This document shows, piece by piece, positions 1 to 8,584 of a DNA stretch of 40,245 bases (its first letter is position 1; each line of letters begins with the position of its first letter). This DNA comes from Desulfuromonas sp. (GTDB lineage: Bacteria; Desulfobacterota; Desulfuromonadia; Desulfuromonadales; Geopsychrobacteraceae). Made by a program: the position numbers and the translations under genes. The notes beneath the pieces are model-generated. The model saw only the letters and a program-made list of their open reading frames with translations. It searched no databases and was not told the DNA's origin. Location: NCBI GenBank assembly GCA_002869665.1, contig PKUG01000028.1, positions 1 through 40,245 on the forward strand, written 5' to 3'.

Positions 1-400
1 AGAAGAATTCCAGCCCCCGGCGATTGTTGGCGAGGCCGAAGCCGACGAAACCGTCATGGATCATCCGCTCCAGGTAGGGGGCGATGGTTTGCAGGATGTA
101 ATCGGTCGCCAGGTAGGGGGAATAGTAAACCGTCGGAACGGGGCGCTCGGCCAGGCCGCTCGGGCGCGACAGGAGCGGGTCGTTCGGGTAGAACTCGAGG
201 ATGAAGAAGGCATCCCCCTGGAGGAAACGGGCAAATTCTTCGATCAGAGTGGGAACTTTTCCGGCGCTGACAGCGGCGGTCAGGCGGTAGGCGTTGTCGC
301 AATCGTCCAGCAGGGAAAGCTCGAAGCCCTCCGTCTGGCGTATAAAAGCCTTGTTCCGATGGCGGCGGATGCCGGCCGGGAGTACAACCTGGTCTGCCAA
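1..400 (-). CDS. unknown conserved-looking protein, 3' end outside window
   Basis: This open frame is absent from the ORF track because it starts with TTG and runs off the window edge. The minus strand is open from a TTG at 400, preceded at a normal distance by AGAGG, with an in-frame TAG just upstream that excludes a longer start. The 133 visible residues begin LADQVVLPAGIRR and have ordinary protein composition with motifs such as FILEFYPNDP and YYSPYLATDYI. The two competing ORFs here have shadow-like Pro/Arg- or Gly/Gln-rich compositions. I do not recognise the family. It is divergent from mglB, with about 190 bp between them. The choice of frame is well supported; the function is unknown. 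Confidence 0.7.
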   Translation of the reverse strand, partial: MADQVVLPAGIRRHRNKAFIRQTEGFELSLLDDCDNAYRLTAAVSAGKVPTLIEEFARFLQGDAFFILEFYPNDPLLSRPSGLAERPVPTVYYSPYLATDYILQTIAPYLERMIHDGFVGFGLANNRRGLEFF

Positions 401-531
401 AAAACAACCTCTCTAAAGTGAACTGTGCTGGTCAATGTGTAGATGATTTTTCCTGCCAAGTCAACAAGATGGAATGCCGCCGCAAGGCGAATGAATCATG
501 AGTAAGTTTTAAACTAAGGATGATTAGGCTC

Positions 532-560
532 TTGATAAGAAAGCCTTTAAGTGATATACA
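532..560 (+). promoter_or_regulatory. sigma70-type promoter for mglBA
   Basis: TTGATA (532-537) and TATACA (555-560) are separated by exactly 17 nt. The predicted transcription start is near 567, giving a leader of about 28 nt before the mglB ATG and its AAGGAG site. Seen in sequence; activity is inferred. Confidence 0.6.
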
Positions 561-594
561 AACATGTCGTTTAACCATCTTCAAGGAGAGCTCC

Positions 595-1092
595 ATGATT
601 GGTCCCCAATCGTCTCTGGTCATGTACGAGGAAGAGTATCAGCAGATTGTTGTGCTGCTTGAGAAACTCCTGCAGGAATCGAACTCCAAGGTTATTTTTC
701 TGGTCGACAAAAACGGCCAGTTGATCGCTGCATCCGGAGAGACTGCAAACCTCGATACGACCAGTCTGGCATCCCTGACCGCCGGTAATATTGCCGCCAC
801 CGGTGGCCTGGCCAAGCTGATCGGGGAAAAAGAATTCTCCATCCTCTTCCACGAAGGGGAAAAAGACAATATTCACATCTCGATCGTCGGTGGCCGGGTC
901 ATTCTGGTTGTCATCTTTGATGAACGCAGCTCTCTCGGCTTGGTCCGGTTGCGGGTCAAGAAGACCAGCATGGAACTCGCCAGCGTTTTCGAAGAATTGG
1001 CGTTCCGTTCGGAGCAGGAGAGCAAATCGGCCGATTCCGTCAGTCCGTTCGCCGAAATTACCGACGACGATATCGATAACCTGTTCAACTGA
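595..1092 (+). CDS. mglB: MglB-like Roadblock/LC7 domain protein
   Basis: 165 aa, the size of MglB-type Roadblock/LC7 proteins. The ORF-track start at 520 is too early: the ATG at 595 follows AAGGAGAG and the body begins [17 protein letters not shown]. The Roadblock core covers roughly residues 20-130, with strands such as [17 protein letters not shown] and [14 protein letters not shown]. The acidic tail ([11 protein letters not shown]) is typical of bacterial members. In characterised systems MglB is the GTPase-activating partner of MglA and helps set cell polarity or motility. mglA follows after 14 nt, so the two are surely co-transcribed. Whether it controls motility here is inference. Confidence 0.9.
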   Translation: MIGPQSSLVMYEEEYQQIVVLLEKLLQESNSKVIFLVDKNGQLIAASGETANLDTTSLASLTAGNIAATGGLAKLIGEKEFSILFHEGEKDNIHISIVGGRVILVVIFDERSSLGLVRLRVKKTSMELASVFEELAFRSEQESKSADSVSPFAEITDDDIDNLFN

Positions 1093-1106
1093 TCGGGGCT
1101 TGCAGG

Positions 1107-1694
1107 ATGTCTTTCATCAATTACGCATCACGTGAAATCAACTGCAAGATCGTTTACTACGGTCCTGGTTTGTGTGGTAAGACCACGAATCTGCAGTACA
1201 TCTTTAATAAAACCGCCGAGGAGTCAAAAGGGAAGATGATCTCCCTGGCGACGGAAACCGAGCGGACCCTGTTCTTCGACTTTCTCCCCCTCGCCCTGGG
1301 CGATATCCGCGGCTTCAAAACCCGCTTCCATCTCTATACGGTACCGGGGCAGGTGTTCTACGATGCTTCGCGTAAGCTGATCCTTAAAGGGGTTGATGGC
1401 GTTGTCTTCGTCGCCGATTCCCAGGAGGAGCGTCTCGATGCCAACATCGAGAGTCTGGAGAACCTTAAGGACAATCTGGATGAGCAGGGTTTTGACATTG
1501 AGAAGATCCCCTTTGTCATCCAGTACAACAAACGCGATCTGCCGAATGTTACCCCGTTGGATGAGTTAAGCCGGCTGTTGAACGAGCGTAAAGTCCCTGA
1601 GCTCGAAGCCAGCGCCATGACCGGTGAAGGGGTCTTCGAGACGCTCAAGGCCGTCGCCAAACTGGTCCTGAATGACCTGAAAAAAGGCGGATAA
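1107..1694 (+). CDS. mglA: MglA-type small Ras-like GTPase
   Basis: 195 aa, full length. The P-loop GPGLCGKTT is at residues 19-27, the switch II region TVPGQ at 78-82 has the glutamine used by MglA proteins, and the base-recognition motif NKRDL lies near residue 140. The variant P-loop and the PGQ in place of the Ras DTAGQ are characteristic of MglA. It is a cytosolic GTP-dependent polarity switch that works with MglB encoded directly upstream. The frame closes with TAA seven nucleotides before the TTGACA of the tRNA promoter, so the operon ends here. Family assignment is secure; the cellular output in this organism is not known. Confidence 0.95.
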   Translation: MSFINYASREINCKIVYYGPGLCGKTTNLQYIFNKTAEESKGKMISLATETERTLFFDFLPLALGDIRGFKTRFHLYTVPGQVFYDASRKLILKGVDGVVFVADSQEERLDANIESLENLKDNLDEQGFDIEKIPFVIQYNKRDLPNVTPLDELSRLLNERKVPELEASAMTGEGVFETLKAVAKLVLNDLKKGG

Positions 1695-1700
1695 AAAAAC

Positions 1701-1729
1701 TTGACAGCGCGGGGTCAATCTCCTATATT
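1701..1729 (+). promoter_or_regulatory. promoter of tRNA-Asn
   Basis: A consensus TTGACA (1701-1706) lies 17 nt from TATATT (1724-1729). A GC-rich stretch follows before the tRNA start about 20 nt downstream, as in stable-RNA promoters. Confidence 0.7.
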
Positions 1730-1749
1730 CCGTCCTCGCAACACACTAT

Positions 1750-1825
1750 TCCCTCTTAGCTCAGTTGGTAGAGCATCTGACTGTTAATCAGATTGTCGCT
1801 GGTTCGAGCCCAGCAGAGGGAGCCA
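1750..1825 (+). tRNA. tRNA-Asn (anticodon GTT)
   Basis: Cloverleaf read by eye. The acceptor TCCCTCT pairs with AGAGGGA, and the D arm is GCTC...GAGC. The anticodon stem TCTGA/TCAGA encloses CTGTTAA (anticodon GTT), and the T arm GCTGG/CCAGC encloses TTCGAGC. The discriminator is G and CCA is encoded. It is a single tRNA with its own promoter and terminator. Confidence 0.97.
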
Positions 1826-1834
1826 TTAAAATCC

Positions 1835-1873
1835 GGGGCTTACAGCATACGCTGTAAGCCCCTTTCTGCTTTT
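1835..1873 (+). terminator. Rho-independent terminator after tRNA-Asn
   Basis: A perfect 12-bp stem GGGGCTTACAGC/GCTGTAAGCCCC with loop ATAC is followed by the T-rich tail TTTCTGCTTTT. Confidence 0.85.
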
Positions 1874-1896
1874 GTTCAAGCGGAGAACGGGCCACG

Positions 1897-3582
1897 GTGA
1901 ACGAGTTTTTAAATCTCCTCCAGCAGATGTCGATTTTCCTGATCATCGCCTATCTGTTCAGCAAGTCCCCGGCGTTCAAGGCGCTGGCGGGTGAAGTCCT
2001 CCACTTCAAGCACCGGGTTCTCCTTTACTGCATTTTCACCGGATTCGCGATCTTCGGTATCTATATCGGTCTGCCGGCCTACGACGCCTTTGCTGACTCA
2101 AGCCCCATCGGTATCGTTCTTGCCGGACTGGTCGGCGGGCCGCTACTCGGCCTCTGGGTCGGGGCGACGGCCGGCTGCTATTCACTCTATTTAAGCGGCT
2201 GGAGCGAACTTGGTGTGATCTCCCTGGTGCTGGCTGTCCTTCAGGGGGGGATGGGCGGGATCGTTTGCAACTATTATCAGCAGCGTGGCAAATCAGAGCA
2301 GCTGTTCAACCCCCTGGTGGCCATGAGTGTCACCTGTGCCGGGGTGGGCCTGCATCTGGCGCTGGTGTTGCTGCTGGCAGGCGAGGATATCGTCGCCATT
2401 GCTGTGCCGAGTCCACTGGTGTTGCCGACTTTGCTGGCCAACTCACTGGGGGCCGGGCTGTTTATGCTGATGATGCGCGACCAGAAGCGGATGATCGACC
2501 GGGTCGGCGTCTTCTTTTCGGCCCGTGCGTTACGAATTGCCGAGCGCAGTCTCGGGATCTTCGGCCGCGGATTCAATGTCGAAACGGCCAAGGAGCTGGC
2601 ACGGATTATCTATGATGAGACCGGAGTCGGTGCCGTCGGAATCAGTGACCGTGAACGGGTGTTGGCTTTTGTCGGTCAGGGTGCCGATCACCACCTGGAA
2701 GGGCTGGCCATTGCCTCGCCGCAGACCCGTCAGGCGATCGACGAAAACCGGGTTATTTACGCCGATGGCGTCAGGGAAAAGTTCCAGTGCGCCCTGTCGG
2801 ATAACTGCCCGCTCGCTTCGGCGCTGATCGTCCCGCTGCGCGTCGATAACGAGGTGGTCGGCACGATCAAGCTCTACGAGCCGCAGGATCGCCTGTTCAT
2901 GAATCTCAACCGGACCCTCGGTGAGGGGATCGCCCAATTGCTTTCCGAGCAGTTGCTGCGTTACCGCTATGAGAACCAGAAAACCCTGCTGACCAAGGCG
3001 GAGCTCAAGCTGATCCAGGCCCAGGTCAATCCCCACTTCCTCTTCAACGCGCTCAATACCATTATCGCCGTGGTGCGCAGTGACAGCGATCAGGCGCGTA
3101 ATCTGCTGCTGCACCTGTCGAACTATTTCCGTAAAAACCTTAAGCGTTCAAGTGATCTGGCGACCCTTGAGGAAGAACTCGACCACGTCAACTCCTACCT
3201 GGTGATACAGCGCGCCCGTTTCGGTGATAAACTTGTTGTCGATCTGGATATCGATCCTGACCTGCTGCAGGCCAAGGTGCCGACCTTTACCCTGCAGCCG
3301 ATCGTCGAAAACGCCGTCAAGCATGGCATTTCGAATATGATCGGCGGTGGTACGGTCAAGATCAGTGCTCATCGGAACGGAAAGAAAATGGTGGTGACGA
3401 TCGAGGACAATGCCGGTTTCTACTGTGAAAAGCTGAGTTCAGACGGCCTAGGCATGAACATTGTCGATAAGCGGATTAAAAGTTATTACGGCCAACCCTA
3501 TGGAACAGAGATCGAGTGCGTTCCAGATACCATGACCCGCGTGACATTGTCATTTCCATTGGAGAAGGTGGTCCAGCCATGA
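1897..3582 (+). CDS. LytS-type sensor histidine kinase
   Basis: 561 aa from a GTG start preceded by GGAG. The first ~200 residues are hydrophobic with several membrane spans (LIIAYLF, GFAIFGIYIGL, LAGLVGGPLLGLWVGA), matching the 5TM-5TMR_LYT sensor module. A GAF-like region covers roughly 230-340, with conserved-looking NCPLASALIVPL. The His_kinase domain has QVNPHFLFNALN with phospho-acceptor His380, and the HATPase domain has the N-box IVENAVKHG and the G-box DGLGMNIVDKRI. LytS/BtsS/YpdA-type kinases are inner-membrane sensors; some sense carboxylates such as pyruvate. It overlaps the response regulator by 4 nt (ATGA), so the two are co-translated. The ligand is unknown; the neighbouring organic-acid cluster makes a carboxylate plausible (inference). 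Confidence 0.92.
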   Translation: MNEFLNLLQQMSIFLIIAYLFSKSPAFKALAGEVLHFKHRVLLYCIFTGFAIFGIYIGLPAYDAFADSSPIGIVLAGLVGGPLLGLWVGATAGCYSLYLSGWSELGVISLVLAVLQGGMGGIVCNYYQQRGKSEQLFNPLVAMSVTCAGVGLHLALVLLLAGEDIVAIAVPSPLVLPTLLANSLGAGLFMLMMRDQKRMIDRVGVFFSARALRIAERSLGIFGRGFNVETAKELARIIYDETGVGAVGISDRERVLAFVGQGADHHLEGLAIASPQTRQAIDENRVIYADGVREKFQCALSDNCPLASALIVPLRVDNEVVGTIKLYEPQDRLFMNLNRTLGEGIAQLLSEQLLRYRYENQKTLLTKAELKLIQAQVNPHFLFNALNTIIAVVRSDSDQARNLLLHLSNYFRKNLKRSSDLATLEEELDHVNSYLVIQRARFGDKLVVDLDIDPDLLQAKVPTFTLQPIVENAVKHGISNMIGGGTVKISAHRNGKKMVVTIEDNAGFYCEKLSSDGLGMNIVDKRIKSYYGQPYGTEIECVPDTMTRVTLSFPLEKVVQP

Positions 3583-4292
3583 TCCGAACCCTGATTGTCG
3601 ATGACGAACGCCATGCCCGCGAAGAGCTCGAAGTCCTGCTGCTGGAACTGGGTGACATCGAGATTGTCGGGACCTGCGCCAACGCCATGGAGGCGGTCAA
3701 GGCGATCAATCATGAGCGTCCCGAGTTGATCTTCCTTGATATCAAGATGCCGGTGATCGACGGCTTTACCCTGCTCGGGATGATCGAGGAAGAGATCATG
3801 CCCTACGTCGTCTTCGTCACGGCCTTTGATGAGTATGCCCTCAAGGCCTTTGACGAAAAGACCCTCGATTACCTGCTTAAGCCGGTCGACCCGCAGCGCC
3901 TGGCCCAGACAATGAAAAAGGTCCACGGGGCGCTCGACAACAATGAAAAACCAGCCCTGCCACAGGCCCAGATCAATCGCATCCCCTGCACCAGCGTCAA
4001 CCACATCAAGCTGGTCGACCCGCAGGATGTCGAATATGTTCATTCCGATATCAGCGGCGTCCACGTTTTCACCGCCGAGGGGAACTATTTCTCCGAACTG
4101 ACCCTCAAGGTTCTGGAAGGGCGTGCCGGTCTGCTGCGCTGCCACAAGCAGTATCTCATCAACCCCGCCAAGGTCGACGAGATCATCCCCCTTGAAAACG
4201 GCATGGCCGAAATCAAGACCATCGCCGGTGCGCGCCTGCCGGTCAGCCGCCGTTGCCTGCAGCAGGTCAAAGCTGCTTTTGGACTCAAGTAA
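3579..4292 (+). CDS. LytTR-family response regulator
   Basis: 237 aa. The ORF-track start at 3516 lies inside the kinase gene. The true start is ATG 3579, overlapping the kinase stop, and it gives the classic receiver N-terminus MIRTLIVDDERHARE. The receiver domain covers ~1-120, with acidic pocket DDE, phospho-acceptor Asp54 in FLDIKMP, and later VTAFDEYALKAF and the DYLLKPVD lysine. The C-terminal LytTR DNA-binding domain covers ~135-237 (LVDPQDVEYVHS, LLRCHKQYLINPAKVDEI, LPVSRRCLQQVK). Paired with the upstream LytS-type kinase. Likely targets are nearby genes, but I could not identify a convincing repeated binding site. Confidence 0.93.
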   Translation: MIRTLIVDDERHAREELEVLLLELGDIEIVGTCANAMEAVKAINHERPELIFLDIKMPVIDGFTLLGMIEEEIMPYVVFVTAFDEYALKAFDEKTLDYLLKPVDPQRLAQTMKKVHGALDNNEKPALPQAQINRIPCTSVNHIKLVDPQDVEYVHSDISGVHVFTAEGNYFSELTLKVLEGRAGLLRCHKQYLINPAKVDEIIPLENGMAEIKTIAGARLPVSRRCLQQVKAAFGLK

Positions 4293-4339
4293 TCCTACTG
4301 AATAAATTTTCTTCCTATTTTTATCCTTACGAATAGGCT

Positions 4340-4372
4340 GTTTTCGCGTTCTGCGAAAACCGCTTATTTTCA
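4340..4372 (+). terminator. possible terminator after the lytSR-like pair
   Basis: GTTTTCGC/GCGAAAAC forms an 8-bp stem with a 5-nt loop, followed by a T-rich but interrupted tail. It lies 48 nt after the response regulator stop. The tail is weak, so this could be a pause or structural hairpin. Confidence 0.4.
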
Positions 4373-4503
4373 CTTTTCGACCGCTTACCTTTCCGATTCT
4401 GCCGGTCGTCCCTATGCGCTTTTTTTCTTTTCTGCCCGGTCCTATTCTCTCCTCAACAGCAACACACAATTCGGCAACCTATTTAACAACAAGGAGAAAG
4501 ATC

Positions 4504-4638
4504 ATGGGTGAAGCAGCACTGTCTTACTGGCTCGAAGAGTTCATCAACCCCTCCCCGCAACCGGCCGATGCCGACGTTGAATACACCGCCCTGTGCCTGG
4601 GCGAGACCGACGAAGACTGGCTTTATGGGTCGGACTAA
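4504..4638 (+). CDS. 44-aa acidic small protein
   Basis: The ORF-track start at 4414 is upstream; the ATG at 4504 is preceded by a strong AAGGAG at ideal spacing. The 44-residue product starts MGEAALSYWLEEF and is strongly acidic (many Asp/Glu, DEDW near the end), with no membrane segment and no signal peptide. I recognise no family. It stands between the LytSR pair and a hairpin terminator that sits 20 nt before the ABM gene. It could be an independent small protein or a leader-type ORF for the downstream cluster. The good ribosome site argues that it is translated. Confidence 0.6.
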   Translation: MGEAALSYWLEEFINPSPQPADADVEYTALCLGETDEDWLYGSD

Positions 4639-4674
4639 CGTGTCATCACTGCAAAGGATGATCACTGTGACTTG

Positions 4675-4710
4675 AGGCCCGATTACTCCAGTAATTGGGC
4701 CTTTTGTCTT
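4675..4710 (+). terminator. Rho-independent terminator or attenuator ahead of the organic-acid cluster
   Basis: A 13-bp stem AGGCCCGATTACT/AGTAATTGGGCCT (one G-T pair, 2-nt loop) is followed by TTTGTCTT. The next start codon is only 20 nt further on, leaving no room for a conventional promoter between them. Either the ABM/decarboxylase genes depend on read-through of this hairpin, or their promoter overlaps it. Confidence 0.75.
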
Positions 4711-4729
4711 CCAGACGAAGGGAGCGAGC

Positions 4730-5023
4730 ATGTCCGTCAAAATTATCATTGTCCGTCATGTGCCGGAAGATCGGGAGAAGGCCCAGGCATTGAAGCCGTT
4801 GCTGCTTGAGATGCGCACCCTGGCCAATGCCCAGCCCGGATACGTTTCAGGGGAAACCCTGGTCAATTACGACGATCCCAGTGAGTACCTGGTCATCAGC
4901 ACCTGGCAAACGCTCAAGGACTGGAACCACTGGCTGAAGGACGAAAGACGCAGGGACGTGCAGGCCAAGGTCGACGCACTCCTGGGGACCGAGACTCTTT
5001 ATTCGGTCTATTACAACGGTTGA
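4730..5023 (+). CDS. ABM-domain (antibiotic biosynthesis monooxygenase fold) protein
   Basis: 97 aa. The sequence has the ABM dimeric alpha/beta-barrel pattern: an N-terminal strand KIIIVRHVPE, a helix through LKPLLLEMRTLANAQPGYVSGETL, EYLVISTWQTLKDWNHWL, and the closing strand ETLYSVYY. Such proteins range from heme-degrading or quinol monooxygenases to proteins with no known enzymatic role; the fold alone does not give the substrate. GGGAGCG precedes the ATG. It is the first gene after the hairpin and 30 nt upstream of mmdA, so it is probably the first cistron of the cluster. Its link to decarboxylase or citrate metabolism is unexplained. Confidence 0.8.
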   Translation: MSVKIIIVRHVPEDREKAQALKPLLLEMRTLANAQPGYVSGETLVNYDDPSEYLVISTWQTLKDWNHWLKDERRRDVQAKVDALLGTETLYSVYYNG

Positions 5024-5053
5024 AAACGCGTTCAAGACGTAGAGGATGACGAG

Positions 5054-6604
<1,551 letters not shown>

Positions 6605-6623
6605 GCGGGAGGCGAAAAGGATC

Positions 6624-6980
6624 ATGACTATGGGTTTTCACAATATTATTGACGGGCACGGGCTCGGAATCATGCTGACCGGGATGCTGATCGTCTTTTT
6701 CGGCCTGTCGTTGTTGAGCGGCTTCATTATCGTTCTGTCCAGGCTGGCCGGCTCGCACCAAGTTGCCGCTGCCCATTTGGCACCGGCGCCCAAGGTCGAA
6801 AAAGCCGAGCCGACAGTTGAAGAGCTGCTGGCCGTCACCTCGTTGGTGATTTACATGGAAAGTGAACGCAGTCTCGGGGAATGGACCCACTCATCCGTTC
6901 CGCGCCAGAGTCGTCGCGGCTCAATCTGGACCTCTGCCGGCAAGATGCGGTCATTGTCCGAGGGAGGATCCCATGCGTAA
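6624..6980 (+). CDS. mmdD: OadG/MmdD-type gamma (delta) subunit of Na+-pumping decarboxylase
   Basis: 118 aa from ATG 6624, after AAAAGG. The longer track ORF is an upstream extension inside mmdA. One membrane span near residues 15-40 (IMLTGMLIVFFGLSLLSGFIIVL) is followed by an Ala/Pro/Glu-rich linker and a soluble tail, the layout of OadG/MmdD subunits. These anchor and assemble the complex between the membrane beta subunit and the carboxyltransferase. It starts 19 nt after mmdA and overlaps the biotin carrier gene by 8 nt. Sequence conservation in this family is low, so the call relies on topology, length and position. Confidence 0.82.
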   Translation: MTMGFHNIIDGHGLGIMLTGMLIVFFGLSLLSGFIIVLSRLAGSHQVAAAHLAPAPKVEKAEPTVEELLAVTSLVIYMESERSLGEWTHSSVPRQSRRGSIWTSAGKMRSLSEGGSHA

Positions 6981-7401
6981 GTATCAGTTGAAACTGAATG
7001 ATAAAGAATTCGATGTGCATCTGAAAGATCTCGGTACCGACGAAGCCCACCTGGAAATCAACGGTAAGGACTACTCCGTCGCGATTTCATCGGTGTCGGA
7101 GATCATTCCCGAGAGTGCCCTCGATCGTCTGTGCCCGTCTGTTCCGGCTGCCGCTTTGAAACCGCAGTCGGCCGTGGTGAGCTCTGATGACGGCACCGTT
7201 CTGGCACCGATTCCCGGATCGATCCTGCAGATTTTCGTCAAGGTCGGTGAGACGGTCAAAACAGGCCAGCCCCTGTTCAAGATGGAAGCGATGAAGATGG
7301 AAAACGACATCAACGCCCGCCTCGATGGCACCGTCACCGAGATCAAGGTTGCGGCAGGCGATTCGGTTAACCAGGGGGAAGTGCTGATGCTGATTGCCTG
7401 A
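6973..7401 (+). CDS. mmdC: biotin carboxyl carrier subunit of the decarboxylase
   Basis: 142 aa from ATG 6973 after GGGAGGAT. The C-terminal ~75 residues are a biotinyl domain, with VLAPIPGSILQIFVKVGETV and the attachment motif EAMKMEN (Lys is biotinylated) followed by INARLDGTVTEIKVAAGDSV. The N-terminal ~60 residues form a small beta-rich region (YQLKLNDKEFDVHLKDL) as in other decarboxylase carriers. It shuttles carboxybiotin from the carboxyltransferase to the membrane beta subunit. It overlaps mmdD by 8 nt and lies 44 nt before mmdB. The short Ala/Pro-containing linker between the two parts is brief compared with the long Pro/Ala linkers of some homologues. Confidence 0.93.
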   Translation: MRKYQLKLNDKEFDVHLKDLGTDEAHLEINGKDYSVAISSVSEIIPESALDRLCPSVPAAALKPQSAVVSSDDGTVLAPIPGSILQIFVKVGETVKTGQPLFKMEAMKMENDINARLDGTVTEIKVAAGDSVNQGEVLMLIA

Positions 7402-7445
7402 GCAGTCGGGCACGATAGTCATCAAGAGGGCACGGAGAGCATAAA

Positions 7446-8567
7446 ATGGACATGCTGACCAACTTCATCATGAGTACCGGGTTTGTCGACATCACATGGC
7501 AGAATATTGTGATGATTCTTTTCGGCTGCCTGTTTATCTATCTGGCGATCACCAAGGGGTATGAACCTTTGCTGCTGCTGCCGATCGGCTTCGGCCTGAT
7601 CGTTGGGAATATCCCGATGCCGCCCGGAATGGGGAGCAGCGAAGAGGGCTCGTTTTTCTACACCATCTACCAGGGAGTCAGCCAGGGGATCTATCCGCCG
7701 CTGATCTTCCTCGGGGTCGGAGCGATGACAGACTTCTCCTCCATGCTTAGCAATCCCAAGCTGGTTCTGCTCGGCGCCGCCGCCCAGTTCGGTATTTTTC
7801 TGACCCTGATCGGCGCGCTGTTCCTCGGCTTTACGCCACTCCAGGCGGGCGCCATCGGCATCATCGGCGGTGCTGACGGCCCGACGGCGATCTTCCTGGC
7901 CTCCAAACTGGCCCCGGAGCTGTTGGGATCCATCGCCATTGCCGCCTACTCCTACATGTCGCTGGTCCCGGTTATTCAGCCGCCGATCATGCGTCTGCTG
8001 ACGACCAAGGAAGAGCGGCAGATCCGCATGGTGGTCGCACGTCAGGTCAGCAAGAAGGAAAAGATCATCTTCCCGATCGTCGCCTTTCTGATCTGTACCC
8101 TGATCGCGCCCGGCTCGATGGTTCTGATCGGGTGCCTGTTCTTTGGCAACATTCTGAAAGAGAGCCTGGTCACCGAGCGGCTGGCCAATACCGCCCGTAA
8201 TGCGATGATCGACATCCTGACGATCCTGCTCGGATTTTCCGTTGGCGCCCATACGCTGGCTGAAAATTTCCTCACCTGGCAGTCGATCGGCATCTTCGTC
8301 ATGGGGGCCACGGCCTTTGCCTGTGCGACCGCCGCCGGGGTTCTGTTCGCCAAGCTGATGAACGTAATCTGCAAGACCAAAATCAACCCGCTGGTCGGCG
8401 CCGCCGGGGTGTCCGCTGTGCCGAACTCGGCGCGGGTTGTCAACAAGGTCGGTCTTGAGGCCGACCCGGGGAATTACCTGTTGATGCATGCCATGGCGCC
8501 GAATGTCGCCGGTGTCGTCGGCTCGGCGATCGCCGCCGGTGTTTTGCTTACGGTCTTGTTACCTTAG
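7446..8567 (+). CDS. mmdB: Na+-transporting decarboxylase beta subunit (OadB/MmdB family)
   Basis: 373 aa, the length of the shorter MmdB-type members, and strongly hydrophobic with about nine or more membrane segments. The family signature GGADGPTAIFLASKLAP holds the conserved Asp in the re-entrant region. Further hallmarks are IMRLLTTKEER, GFSVGAHTLAENFL, and the C-terminal GAAGVSAVPNSARVV and HAMAPNVAGV. It decarboxylates carboxybiotin and uses the energy to export Na+ across the inner membrane. GGAGAG precedes the ATG. Only 17 nt separate it from citC, which ties the pump and the citrate lyase genes into one transcript. The 355-aa opposite-strand ORF is a codon-bias shadow. Confidence 0.95.
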   Translation: MDMLTNFIMSTGFVDITWQNIVMILFGCLFIYLAITKGYEPLLLLPIGFGLIVGNIPMPPGMGSSEEGSFFYTIYQGVSQGIYPPLIFLGVGAMTDFSSMLSNPKLVLLGAAAQFGIFLTLIGALFLGFTPLQAGAIGIIGGADGPTAIFLASKLAPELLGSIAIAAYSYMSLVPVIQPPIMRLLTTKEERQIRMVVARQVSKKEKIIFPIVAFLICTLIAPGSMVLIGCLFFGNILKESLVTERLANTARNAMIDILTILLGFSVGAHTLAENFLTWQSIGIFVMGATAFACATAAGVLFAKLMNVICKTKINPLVGAAGVSAVPNSARVVNKVGLEADPGNYLLMHAMAPNVAGVVGSAIAAGVLLTVLLP

Positions 8568-8584
8568 CGGAGTCGAGGAAGACA

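Noticed and set aside
3498-4469. 323-aa minus-strand ORF opposite the response regulator
   Set aside because: Overlaps the clear LytTR regulator gene and has no domain pattern of its own.
7422-8489. 355-aa minus-strand ORF opposite mmdB
   Set aside because: Gln/Asp/His/Gly-rich shadow of a well-conserved membrane protein; caused by GC-rich third positions.
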